NCBI GenBank assembly: GCA_002211745.1
Contig: CP022114.1
Span: forward strand, 4,186,645-4,250,644
Source: Kluyvera genomosp. 3
GTDB taxonomy: Bacteria; Pseudomonadota; Gammaproteobacteria; Enterobacterales; Enterobacteriaceae
Direction: 5' to 3'
Length of the DNA stretch: 64,000 bases
Of the stretch, positions 10,862 through 19,868 are shown in pieces (position 1 is the stretch's first letter; the number at the start of each line of letters is the position of its first letter). Below the pieces are notes generated by a model. That model was not told the origin of the DNA. It saw nothing but the letters and a program-made list of their open reading frames with translations, and searched no databases. A program made the position numbers and the translations under genes.

Positions 10862-12154
10862 TTACGCCTCGGCAGGGGCGCTGCTTACTGCGGGTATCTC
10901 TTTACGCAGCCAGATGCCGAGCCCAAGGCCAATCAACGACAGCGCCAGCACATACCAGGCTGGTGCCATCGGCGAAACGCCCATCAACATGGTGACGGCA
11001 ATCGGCGTCAGGCCGCCAAAAATGGCGTAAGAGACATTGTAGGAGAAGGAAATACCACTAAAGCGCACCTCCGCCGGAAGGCGCGCACCATCACGTAAGG
11101 CACGGCGCCAACCACGCCAACGCACAGACCTACCAGCCCGTACAACAGGAACAGTTGCTCAGGATGCGTTCCCGCGAGGTGATAGAAGAACCAGCTTGAG
11201 CAGGCCAGTAAAATACTGCCAACGATAAACGTCTTGCTGGCGCCGACACGATCGACGATTAACCCTGCCAGCAGGCAGCCAACGCACAGCATCACCGTCG
11301 CCACGCTATTAGCCTGTAACGTCAGCGCGGGGCATAACCGTACTGCTTTTGCAGCCACACCGGTGACATCAGAATCACCACGACAATACCTGCGGAGAGC
11401 AGCCAGGTCAGCAGCATCGAAACCACCACCGCCTGCTTATGCTTGAACACCACCGACTTGATCGGCAGCTCCTGCGCCAGCGCTTTGCGCTGCTGCATTT
11501 CGAGAAAAACAGGCGTCTCCTGCAACCAGCGTCGCAGATACATTGCCACCAGACCAAACGCGCCGCCCAGCAGGAATGGAATTCGCCAGCCGCCGTCGTG
11601 GATCGCCTGCACGGTAAGCTGCGTGTTAATGAGCGTTGCCACCACGGAGCCCAGCAGGATCCCCACCGTCAGCCCTGCCGTCAGCGTGCCGCAGGCGATA
11701 CCAATGCGCCGCGCCGGGACGTGCTCGGCCACGAACACCCACGCCCCGGGACTTCACCGCCAATCGCTGCCCCTTGCAAAATACGCATCAACAGCAGCAG
11801 CAACGGCGCCACCAGCCCGGCAGTGGCATACGTCGGCAGCAGGCCAATCGCCAGCGTCGGCACCGCCATTAGCAGGATGCTGAGGGTAAACATTCTTTTG
11901 CGCCCGACCAGATCGCCGAAGTGCGCCATAATGATGCCACCCAGCGGGCGAGCCAGATAGCCAGCCGCAAAGATGCCGAAAGTTTGAACCTGGCGCAGCC
12001 ATTCAGGGATATCTGCCGGGAAGAAAAGCTCCCCGACCACGGCGGCAAAGAAGACGAAGATGATGAAATCATAAAACTCCAGCGCGCCGCCCAGGGCGGC
12101 CAGCGTCAGCGTTTTATAATCTTGTCGATTCAGAGGTCGGGTGTAATGTGACAT
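10862..12154 (-). CDS. MFS transporter, metabolite:H+ symporter (MHS) type (frame interrupted)
   Basis: Inner-membrane secondary transporter. The start MSHYTRPLNRQDYKTL and the following GGALEFYDFIIFVFF are typical of the MHS subfamily (ProP, KgtP, ShiA relatives). Also seen are the MFS loop GDLVGRKRMF, the GGEVPGA..FVAEHVP segment and about 12 hydrophobic segments. Three breaks, each one base short in a G/C run: 11744-11747, 11329-11332 and near 11076. Restoring them gives 431 residues, a normal length. Substrate unknown. Not present at this place in E. coli K-12. Convergent with the unknown exported protein gene. Confidence 0.8.
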
Positions 12155-12279
12155 AACAAACCATTCGCAAAGTTGAGCTGTTGATATAAGTTTACGATTT
12201 GTGTAAAGCAAAAATGACTATACCGTAAACCCTATCGCACTCCAGAGGAATGATAGGTTATGTCAGAAAAGCATCACAT

Positions 12280-12867
12280 TCAGGATAAAGTCTCGCGACG
12301 TGCACTCTTAGGGCGAAATGCTGCTACAACGTGCGGATGGGTCTCGATATAAGGCCCCTCCAGCAACTGTACACAATACGGTACACTTGCAAAGATACCG
12401 TTCACCAGCACCTTACCTTCAGCATCTTTAACCCCTTCCAGCGTCTCCTGAATGGCCTTCGGCTGCCCCGGAAGGTTGAGAATCAACGCCTGTTTACGAA
12501 TCACGCCCACCTGACGAGAGAGGATCGCCGTCGGCACAAAGTGCAGGCTCACCTGACGCATCTGCTCGCCAAAACCCGGCATCACGCGGTCGGCAATCGC
12601 CAGCGTGGCATCCGGCGTCACATCGCGACGCGCCGGGCCAGTACCGCCGGTGGTCAGCACCAGGTGGCAGCTCATCTCATCAACCAACTCGCACAGGGTT
12701 TGCTCGATAATGGTTTGCTCATCGGGGATCAGTCGGGTTTCGATTTCAAATGGCGTCGCCAGTGCGCTACCCAACCACTCTTCAAGCGCCGGCAGGCCTT
12801 TGTCCTGGTAAACACCGCTGGAGGCGCGGTCAGAGATAGAAACTAAGCCAATGCGTAAAGTGTTCAT
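12280..12867 (-). CDS. mog: Molybdopterin adenylyltransferase Mog
   Basis: Adenylylates molybdopterin to prepare it for molybdate insertion in molybdenum cofactor synthesis; cytoplasmic. 195 residues, identical in length to E. coli Mog. The MPT-binding motif TTGGTGPARRDVTPDA is around residues 72-87. Complete. In E. coli mog lies directly after talB; here an Rpn-type gene is placed between them. Confidence 0.95.
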   Translation of the reverse strand: MNTLRIGLVSISDRASSGVYQDKGLPALEEWLGSALATPFEIETRLIPDEQTIIEQTLCELVDEMSCHLVLTTGGTGPARRDVTPDATLAIADRVMPGFGEQMRQVSLHFVPTAILSRQVGVIRKQALILNLPGQPKAIQETLEGVKDAEGKVLVNGIFASVPYCVQLLEGPYIETHPHVVAAFRPKSARRETLS

Positions 12868-13059
12868 GATTATTCCGTTAAAACTGTACTGTTAAGCAGA
12901 ATGATACACGTGAATGGTCGGTAATACTAAGACCCCGGAGGGTAATCTCCTGCCGTTTCCCGAGGCTCGCCGCAAAATCAGCCTGGGATTGATAATTTGC
13001 TATCGAGAAAATAACCGTGGTGGCAGACTCCGCCCACACGCTTCCACGGAGGGCCAGAC

Positions 13060-13554
13060 ATGCGAAAAAACAGGACACCCACGCCGCATGATTTAGTGTT
13101 TAAAACGTTTCTCTCGACGATGGAAACCGCGCGCGATTTTATCGCAATCCATCTTCCTCCTGCGCTTTTACAGCTGTGCGACCTACAAACATTGCAGCTA
13201 GAGTCTGGAAGCTTTATCGAAGAAGACTTACATCCCTATTGCGGACAACAGGTGATTGCACTGGTAAACTATATGCTTCAGGCGGGAGAGGCTCAGGATG
13301 CCCACACATTGCTGTACGAAATGGCGCAGCGTGCGCCTCAGTATGGAGACGAACTGATGACGTTAGCAGAGCAGTTAAAGCAGGAAGGCCGCAACGAAGG
13401 AATACAGCAGGGGATGCAACAAGGTATCCAAACCGGGGAACGCGAAGCGTCGCGTAAAATAGCGCGGGCGATGCTCGATAAAGGTATCCCGGCAGCCGAT
13501 ATCATTGAAATGACCGGCGTAAGCGCCGAAGAGCTCCCCTCACTACAGCATTAA
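13060..13554 (+). CDS. Rpn/YhgA-type protein with large internal deletion
   Basis: 164 residues; GGAGGG stands 7 bases before the ATG. The N-terminus ([42 protein letters not shown]) is that of Rpn recombination-promoting nucleases (PF04754, PD-(D/E)xK fold), which are usually near 300 residues. After residue about 58 it jumps to the family's C-terminal part ([25 protein letters not shown], repeated [11 protein letters not shown], then a helical tail). The middle of the nuclease domain, including the region with the catalytic E-x-Q/K, is missing, yet the frame is kept. Catalysis is therefore unlikely; a role through the C-terminal part is possible but unproven. Not present here in E. coli K-12. 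Confidence 0.75.
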   Translation: MRKNRTPTPHDLVFKTFLSTMETARDFIAIHLPPALLQLCDLQTLQLESGSFIEEDLHPYCGQQVIALVNYMLQAGEAQDAHTLLYEMAQRAPQYGDELMTLAEQLKQEGRNEGIQQGMQQGIQTGEREASRKIARAMLDKGIPAADIIEMTGVSAEELPSLQH

Positions 13555-13597
13555 AAAAACAGCCCGCTCTCGGCAAAGAGAAGCGGGCTGTTGCGTT
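13553..13597. terminator. Bidirectional terminator between rpn-like gene and talB
   Basis: Perfect 11-bp arms AACAGCCCGCT (13558-13568) and AGCGGGCTGTT (13582-13592). An A run on the left serves talB on the minus strand; the right side is a weaker T tract. It lies between two convergent genes. Confidence 0.85.
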
Positions 13598-13611
13598 ACG
13601 GCCTGACAAGA

Positions 13612-14565
13612 TTACAGCAGGTCGCCAATCATTTTTTCCAGTTTTTCCTGGTCAATCGCAAACTTACGGATACCTTCCGCCAGTTTGTCGACCGCCATCG
13701 GATCCTGGTTGTGTTGCCACAGGAACTCAGACTCGGTGATGCGGCTCGGACGCGCTTTCACTTCACCGGTGAAGGTCAGTTTACGCTCCAGCGGGCCTTC
13801 GCTTTCTGCCAGCTCTTTCAGCAGCGCAGGTGCGATGGTCAGGCGGTCGCAGCCGGCCAGCTCAAGGATTTCGCCGATGTTACGGAAGCTTGCGCCCATC
13901 ACTACGGTTTCATAGCCGTGCTCTTTGTAGTACTGGTAGATTTCGCTCACGGAAACCACACCTGGATCTTCCGCAGGCGCGTATTCTTTCTTATCAGTAT
14001 TGGCTTTGTACCAATCCAGAATACGACCAACAAACGGGGAGATCAGGTATACGCCCGCTTCCGCACAAGCACGCGCCTGAGCGAAGGAGAACAGCAGGGT
14101 CAGGTTACAGTTGATACCGTCTTTTTCCAGCTGCTCCGCCGCGCGGATGCCCTGCCAGGTAGAAGCCAGTTTGATCAGGATGCGATCGTTGCTGATGCCA
14201 GCATCGTTGTACATTTTGATCAGACGTTTGGCTTTGGCGATGGACGCTTCGGTGTCATAGGAGAGACGCGCGTCAACTTCGGTAGAAATACGGCCCGGGA
14301 CCAGTTTCAGGATTTCCAGACCGATGTTCACGGCCAGTTTGTCGGTAGCATCTACAACCTGCTGCGCACGGTCGCTGCTCTGGCTACGCGCCCAGGTTAC
14401 CGCATCGTCAATCAGTTTACGGTACTCAGGAATCTGTGCTGCGCCCAGAATCAGGGAAGGGTTGGTTGTCGCATCCTGAGGCTGATACAGCTTCATTGCT
14501 GCGATGTCTCCGGTGTCAGCCACTACGGTTGTGTACTGACGCAGAGATGTCAATTTATCCGTCAT
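13612..14565 (-). CDS. talB: Transaldolase B
   Basis: Pentose phosphate pathway enzyme that moves a three-carbon dihydroxyacetone unit between sedoheptulose-7-phosphate and glyceraldehyde-3-phosphate. 317 residues from the ATG at 14565 ([13 protein letters not shown]), as in E. coli; a longer frame upstream to 14688 has no family support. The Schiff-base lysine is in [11 protein letters not shown] near residue 132, and the signature [10 protein letters not shown] is near the N-terminus. Complete. Confidence 0.98.
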   Translation of the reverse strand: MTDKLTSLRQYTTVVADTGDIAAMKLYQPQDATTNPSLILGAAQIPEYRKLIDDAVTWARSQSSDRAQQVVDATDKLAVNIGLEILKLVPGRISTEVDARLSYDTEASIAKAKRLIKMYNDAGISNDRILIKLASTWQGIRAAEQLEKDGINCNLTLLFSFAQARACAEAGVYLISPFVGRILDWYKANTDKKEYAPAEDPGVVSVSEIYQYYKEHGYETVVMGASFRNIGEILELAGCDRLTIAPALLKELAESEGPLERKLTFTGEVKARPSRITESEFLWQHNQDPMAVDKLAEGIRKFAIDQEKLEKMIGDLL

Positions 14566-14818
14566 GATAGTGTTTCTCTTTAAACAGCTGTTAGGGGGAT
14601 GTAACCGGTCTGCCTCGATAATATCACGCCGCTCTCTCAGCGCAACCGCCGACATCATGAGAGCGCAGAGTATGATAAACTCATGCATTGGACTTTCAGA
14701 CGTGGCCGTTGTGCGCGCTGAATATGGTAACGCTTACATTGGCTGAATCGAATCGTGTGAAGCACCGTTAGCTTCCGGGGTTCAGCCGCCCGTTTTGGCA
14801 TAGACAAGAGGACGTTTA

Positions 14819-16248
14819 ATGCCTGATTTCCTGTCTTTTATCAGCGAAATACTGTGGGGCTCGGTAATGATTTACCTGCTCCTTGGCTGTGGTATCTGGT
14901 TTACATGGAGAACCGGCTACATCCAGTTTCGCTACATCCGTCAGTTTAGCAAAAGTCTGAAAAGAAGCCTGAAACCGGGCGAAGGCGGATTAACTTCATT
15001 CCAGGTGCTGTGCATCAGCCTGGCCGCGCGCGTCGGCAGCGGTAATCTGGCAGGCGTGGCGCTGGCGATTACCGTCGGCGGCCCCGGCGCGGTGTTCTGG
15101 ATGTGGGTCGCGGCGATTATCGGCATGGCGAGCAGCTTCGCCGAGTGCTCGCTGGCACAGCTCTACAAAGAACGTGATGCCAACGGGCAGTTCCGTGGCG
15201 GGCCCGCCTGGTATATGACGCGCGGACTGGGCATGCGCTGGATGGGCGTGCTCTTCTCCCTGTTCCTGCTGCTCGCCTACGGGCTCATCTTCAATACCGT
15301 GCAGGCCAATTCCATGGCACACGCATTGAACTATGCCTTCGACATTCCCTTCAACTTCACCGGCGTCGTGGTGGCCTTCTTCGCCCTGCTGGTCATGATG
15401 CGCGGCATGAAAGGCGTGGCGCGACTTAGCCAGTGGCTGGTGCCGCTAATGGGACTGGTGTGGGTCGTTACCTGCCTGCTGATCTCGCTGTGGCATATCG
15501 GTGAAATGCCCGACATCATCAACATGATTATTCGCAGCGCCTTTGGCCTGCAAGAAGCGGCGGCTGGCGCCGTCGGCTACAGCGTCAGCCAGGCGATTAC
15601 CAGCGGCTTCCAGCGCAGCATGTTCTCCAACGAAGCGGGGATGGGGTCCACGCCTAACGCGGCCGCCGCCGCGGCCTCCTTCCCCCTCATCCGGCGGCGC
15701 AGGGCATCGTACAAATGATTGGCGTGCTGATTGATACCATCGTTATCTGTAGCGCCAGCGCAATGGTTGTATTGTTGTCGGGTCACGGCACCAAAACCAC
15801 CGGCTATGACGGCATTCAGCTTATTCAGCACGCGATGAACGTGCTGGTTGGCAACTGGGGCGCAAGTTTTGTGGCGATAGTCATGGTGATGTTTGCTTTT
15901 ACGTCGATCGTCGCCAACTACGTTTACGCCGAAAACAATCTGATCTTCTTACGCTGCAATAAGCCCTGGGCCCTCTGGCTGCTGCGTATTGGCACTCTGT
16001 TGATGGTGGTCATCGGCAGTCAGCTCAGCTTGCCTGTCGTCTGGCAGATGGCTGACGTGATTATGGCGCTGATGGCAATCACTAACTTGTCGGCCATTTT
16101 GTTGCTGTCTCCGGTGGTCAGAATCATCGCCCGTGATTACCTACGCCAGAGTAAACTTGGCGTCACGCCGGTGTTCGATCCTGACTATTATCCGGAGATC
16201 GCCCAACAGCTCGCGCCGGAAAGCTGGGATCAACCACCGCGCCAATAG
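14819..16248 (+). CDS. yaaJ: Sodium:alanine/glycine symporter family protein YaaJ (one frameshift)
   Basis: Inner-membrane amino acid carrier of the AGCS family, presumed Na+-coupled alanine or glycine uptake. Hydrophobic throughout, with GSGNLAGVALAITVGGPGAVFW and FQRSMFSNEAGMGSTPNAAA, both typical of the family. The frame breaks at the C run 15682-15686, which is one base short; restoring it gives 476 residues, the same as E. coli YaaJ, and continues into QGIVQMIGVLIDTIVICSA. The start ATG follows an AGAGGA. Confidence 0.92.
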
Positions 16249-16314
16249 CAGCAATCGATCACCTGCGGCCCTTTTTTTGTTAAAGTTGCGTGAAATTTTC
16301 TGCAAGGACTGGAT

Positions 16315-17087
16315 ATGCTGATTCTGATTTCTCCTGCTAAAACGCTCGACTACCAAAGCCCGCTGGCCACCACGCGCTATACCCAGCCGATGCTGCTGGA
16401 GCACTCTCAGCAACTGATCGGCGTTGCGCGCAAGCTTTCAGCGCCGCAGATTAAAGCGCTGATGGGGATTAGCGACAAGCTGGCGGATTTAAACGCCACC
16501 CGCTTCCACGACTGGCACCCGGACTTCACGCCGGAGAACGCCCGCCAGGCGATTCTGGCGTTTAAAGGCGATGTTTATACCGGGCTTCAGGCGGAAACCT
16601 TCAGCGAAGCCGATTTTGACTTCGCCCAGAAGCACCTGCGCATGCTCTCTGGCCTGTATGGCGTGCTGCGTCCACTGGATCTCATGCAGCCTTATCGTCT
16701 GGAAATGGGGATTCGTCTTGAGAACCCGCGTGGGAAAGATCTGTATCAGTTCTGGGTGAGGAAATCACCCATACGCTAAACGCCGCGCTGCACGATCAGG
16801 GCGACGATATCGTGGTGAATCTGGCATCAGATGAATACTTCCGCTCGGTGAAACCGAAAGCGTTGAAGGGGCAAATCATTAAGCCCGTCTTCCTCGATGA
16901 GAAAAACGGTAAGTTTAAGGTGATTAGCTTCTACGCCAAAAAGGCGCGCGGGCTGATGAGCCGCTACATCATTGAGAATCGTCTGTCGAAACCAGAGCAG
17001 TTGACCGGTTTTGATAGCGAAGGGTATTTCTTTGATGCGGAAAGTTCGAGCGCCGAAGAGTTAGTCTTCAAGCGCCACGAACAGTAA
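16315..17087 (+). CDS. yaaA: Peroxide stress protein YaaA (UPF0246, one frameshift)
   Basis: In E. coli YaaA lowers free intracellular iron during hydrogen peroxide stress and is induced by OxyR; later work describes a DNA-binding fold. The start [16 protein letters not shown], the middle [22 protein letters not shown] and the end [24 protein letters not shown] are diagnostic. The frame breaks at the G run 16754-16756, one base short; restoring it gives 257 residues against 258 in E. coli. Confidence 0.93.
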
Positions 17088-17088
17088 G

Positions 17089-17110
17089 CAGGTAGCCCGC
17101 GGGCTACCTG
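17089..17110. terminator. Perfect 22-bp palindrome between yaaA and yaaX
   Basis: CAGGTAGCCCG is followed at once by its reverse complement, two bases after the yaaA stop. Convergent yaaX ends ten bases further on. No clear T run, so it may act as a hairpin end for both messages. Confidence 0.6.
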
Positions 17111-17119
17111 AATTCGCGA

Positions 17120-17452
17120 TTAATGATGGCCTGACGGTGGGCGATGATCGTCGCCGCGACCGTGATTATCATGACCGTGGTCATCGTGACGATTGTCATG
17201 ATGGTCATCGTGCCCACGGTTATCGTGATGCGGCGGCGGTGGTGTGTGGGCATGCCAGCGGTTGTCGCGCCATTCATAGTGATCGTTCCACCAGCCGTGG
17301 TCGCGCCAGTGGCCGCCGTCCCAGTAACGACCGTTATTGTCCTGGTCGCCAATTTGCAGTTTCACCGCCGGAACCAGCGTAATCTCTGCGGCCTGAGTGA
17401 TAACCGGAGCCGCCAGCATCATTGCCAGTGCAAACATCGCAGGTTTTAACAT
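17120..17452 (-). CDS. yaaX: Exported His/Asp-rich protein YaaX (DUF2502)
   Basis: 110 residues. Signal peptide of about 20 residues (MLKPAMFALAMMLAAPVITQ, cut near AAE). The conserved core reads ITLVPAVKLQIGDQDNNGRY and WDGGHWRDHGWWNDHYEWRD, matching E. coli YaaX. The tail (about residues 75-110) is a low-complexity run of His and Asp (HDDHHDNRHDDHGHDNHG in part), which could bind divalent metal. Function unknown. Stands alone between yaaA and thrC. Confidence 0.88.
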   Translation of the reverse strand: MLKPAMFALAMMLAAPVITQAAEITLVPAVKLQIGDQDNNGRYWDGGHWRDHGWWNDHYEWRDNRWHAHTPPPPHHDNRGHDDHHDNRHDDHGHDNHGRGDDHRPPSGHH

Positions 17453-17647
17453 GGGTAACTCCTTGGTTCTTCGTTCGCCAGTATGGCCGATGAAGAGAGA
17501 TTACCGCCGCGGAACCCGCGTTGTTATTCTCCGCAATCCTATATTGTAACCACCCGCAATTATTGGGAAATTCTCCTTTTTTCCTGCCGAATTCCTGCAT
17601 AATTTCTCCCTGATTCCCCCTCCATGCTGGAAGGGGAAACGGAGACA

Positions 17648-18934
17648 TTACGCCTTGCTCATCATCAGATTACGCAGCGCAGCGTAGTCGGCTGGCAGGT
17701 TATGCGATAACAGCGGCAGATCGGCGCGATCCGCCAACGCTTTTGGCAGCGGCAGCGTTTCATCGAGGATCTCTTCCACACTTTCTTTAAACTTCGCCGG
17801 ATGGGCGGTACCGAGGAACAGGCCGTATTCACCCGGTTGCAGCTGGTCACGCAGCGCGCGGTAGGCAATCGCCGCGTGCGGTTCAGAGGTGTAGCCCAAC
17901 GCTTGCAGCTCACGCATGGTCGCTTTGGTGGTCTCATCATCCACCGCCGCATAGCCCAGCTCGTTCAGACGCCAGATTTTACGGCGGAACAGCTCTTCCA
18001 CGCGCGGCCAGTTATTCGGCTGACTGACGTCCATGGCGTTAGACAACGTCGCCTGAGTGGCTTTCGGCGCCCACTTGCCGTCCTGCAGGAAGCGCGGCAC
18101 AGTGTCGTTGGCGTTGGTGGCGGCGATAAAGCGTTTCACCGGCAGGCCGAGCGACTTGGCCAGCAGGCCCGCGGTCAGATCGCCAAAGTTACCGCTTGGC
18201 ACGGAAATCACCAGCTGATTACGCGCTTCCTGCGGCAGCTGCGCCACCGCTTCGAAGTAGTAGCAAATCTGCGCCAGCAGGCGGCTGATGTTGATGGAGT
18301 TAGCGGAGTTCAGCCCCAGCGCGACTTTCAACTCTTCGTCATCGAACGCCTGCTTCACCAGCGCCTGACAGGCGTCGAAGTCGCCGTCGATCGCCACGGT
18401 TTCAATGTTGCCACCCAGGGTACAGAACAATTTTTCCTGCAGCGGGCTGATCTTACCGCGCGGGTACAGGATCACCACTTTGACGTTCGGCAGGCCGTAG
18501 AACGCGTGCGCCACGGCGGCGCCGGTATCGCCGGAGGTCGCCGTCAGGATAGTCACCGGCTTGTCGCCAGCGATATGAGTCAGCATCTGCGCCATAAAGC
18601 GGCCGCCGAAGTCTTTGAACGCCAGAGTCGGACCGTGGAACAGTTCGAGACAGCCAACGTCTTCCTGCACCTTATTCACCGGTGCCGGGAAGGTGAACGC
18701 CGTCGCGATACGCGCGGCAAGCTCGGCTTCCGGGATCTCATCGCCGATAAACGCGGAGAGAATTTTCGCGCTGCGGGTGACGAAATCCTGCGTCAGCAGC
18801 TCATCAATGTCGGTCAGGTTGAATTCCGGTAAATCTAACGGAAAGAACAGCCCTTGTTGCTTGCCAAGCCCTTGAGTCACGGCCTGCGCAAAGCTGACCT
18901 GCTCATTGTGATCTTTTAAGTTATAGAGTTTCAT
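17648..18934 (-). CDS. thrC: Threonine synthase
   Basis: PLP enzyme turning O-phospho-homoserine into threonine, the last step of the pathway. 428 residues, the same as E. coli. The PLP lysine is in LAFKDFGGRFMA near residue 107, and the phosphate-binding loop is in SVPSGNFGDLTAG. Complete. Last gene of thrLABC, three bases after the thrB stop. Confidence 0.98.
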   Translation of the reverse strand: MKLYNLKDHNEQVSFAQAVTQGLGKQQGLFFPLDLPEFNLTDIDELLTQDFVTRSAKILSAFIGDEIPEAELAARIATAFTFPAPVNKVQEDVGCLELFHGPTLAFKDFGGRFMAQMLTHIAGDKPVTILTATSGDTGAAVAHAFYGLPNVKVVILYPRGKISPLQEKLFCTLGGNIETVAIDGDFDACQALVKQAFDDEELKVALGLNSANSINISRLLAQICYYFEAVAQLPQEARNQLVISVPSGNFGDLTAGLLAKSLGLPVKRFIAATNANDTVPRFLQDGKWAPKATQATLSNAMDVSQPNNWPRVEELFRRKIWRLNELGYAAVDDETTKATMRELQALGYTSEPHAAIAYRALRDQLQPGEYGLFLGTAHPAKFKESVEEILDETLPLPKALADRADLPLLSHNLPADYAALRNLMMSKA

Positions 18935-18937
18935 CGG

Positions 18938-19867
18938 TTATCCCACTACTCGTGCGCCCGCCGTGTCCAGCCGGCAAATATGAACGAAGCCTTCTTGATT
19001 CTGCAAATAATGCTGACCGAGCCAGTCCGCCACGCGCTGCGCGGTCTCGGTTTTGTCGCACAGGGCAAACAGCGTCGGCCCGGAGCCGGAGATGCCACAA
19101 GCCACGGCGCCAATGCCGGCTACCGCCTGACGTGCTTCGCTGAAACCCGGTAACAGTTTGGTTCGGTACGGCTCGGCAATCACGTCTTTCATCAGTTTTG
19201 CTGCCAGCTGCGGCTGACGGGAATAGCAGGCGTGAATAAAGCCCGCCAGATGACGGCCGTGAGCCACGCAGTCCTGACGACGATACTGAGCGGGCAGAAT
19301 TGCCCGCGCTTCCGCGGTAGAGACCTTAATGCCCGGATAGGCCAGCACCCATAGCCAGTCGTCAAAGCACGGCACCTGCTGGCTGATAATGTCGTTCTCT
19401 TCGATCATCAGCTGCATTCCGCCGAGATAGCACGGCGCGACGTTGTCGTAATGCACGCTGCCGGAGATACGTCCTTCCAGCTCGCCCATCAGGGCCAGCA
19501 TCCGGGTTTCATCCAGCGGCCTGCCGCAGTGTTCATTCATCGCCACCAGCGCGGCGACCACGGAACAGGCGCTGGAACCCAGCCCTGAACCAATCGGCAT
19601 GTTTTTTTCCAGCGTCATCGCCACCGGGATTTCTTTGCCAATCTCCTGGCAGAAGCGTTCCCAGCACTGATACACGATGTTTTCGTGCGGTTCGCTCGGC
19701 AGTTTATCCGCAAAGCGCCCTAAATTTTGCAGGCTGAAGCGATCTGCCGCCTCAACCGATACGTTGTCGCCCAGCAGACTGCCGTCGATCGGCGTGACGG
19801 CGGCACCCAGTACATCAAACCCGACGCTCATATTGGCACTGGAAGCCGGGGCATACACCTTAACCAT
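18938..19867 (-). CDS. thrB: Homoserine kinase
   Basis: GHMP-family kinase that phosphorylates homoserine with ATP. 309 residues, complete. The ATP-binding motif [17 protein letters not shown] is near residues 90-106, and the C-terminal [12 protein letters not shown] is also typical. It begins one base after the thrA stop, which suggests translational coupling. Confidence 0.98.
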   Translation of the reverse strand: MVKVYAPASSANMSVGFDVLGAAVTPIDGSLLGDNVSVEAADRFSLQNLGRFADKLPSEPHENIVYQCWERFCQEIGKEIPVAMTLEKNMPIGSGLGSSACSVVAALVAMNEHCGRPLDETRMLALMGELEGRISGSVHYDNVAPCYLGGMQLMIEENDIISQQVPCFDDWLWVLAYPGIKVSTAEARAILPAQYRRQDCVAHGRHLAGFIHACYSRQPQLAAKLMKDVIAEPYRTKLLPGFSEARQAVAGIGAVACGISGSGPTLFALCDKTETAQRVADWLGQHYLQNQEGFVHICRLDTAGARVVG

Positions 19868-19868
19868 T

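Noticed and set aside
12155-12279. Regulatory gene or site between the MHS transporter and mog
   Set aside because: The gap is short and I could identify neither a clear promoter nor an operator in it.
13591-14583. Long open frame opposite talB
   Set aside because: Antisense to an undisputed gene; codon bias effect.
17801-18832. Long open frame opposite thrC
   Set aside because: Same reason; low-complexity Arg/Gln/His translation and no ribosome-binding site.
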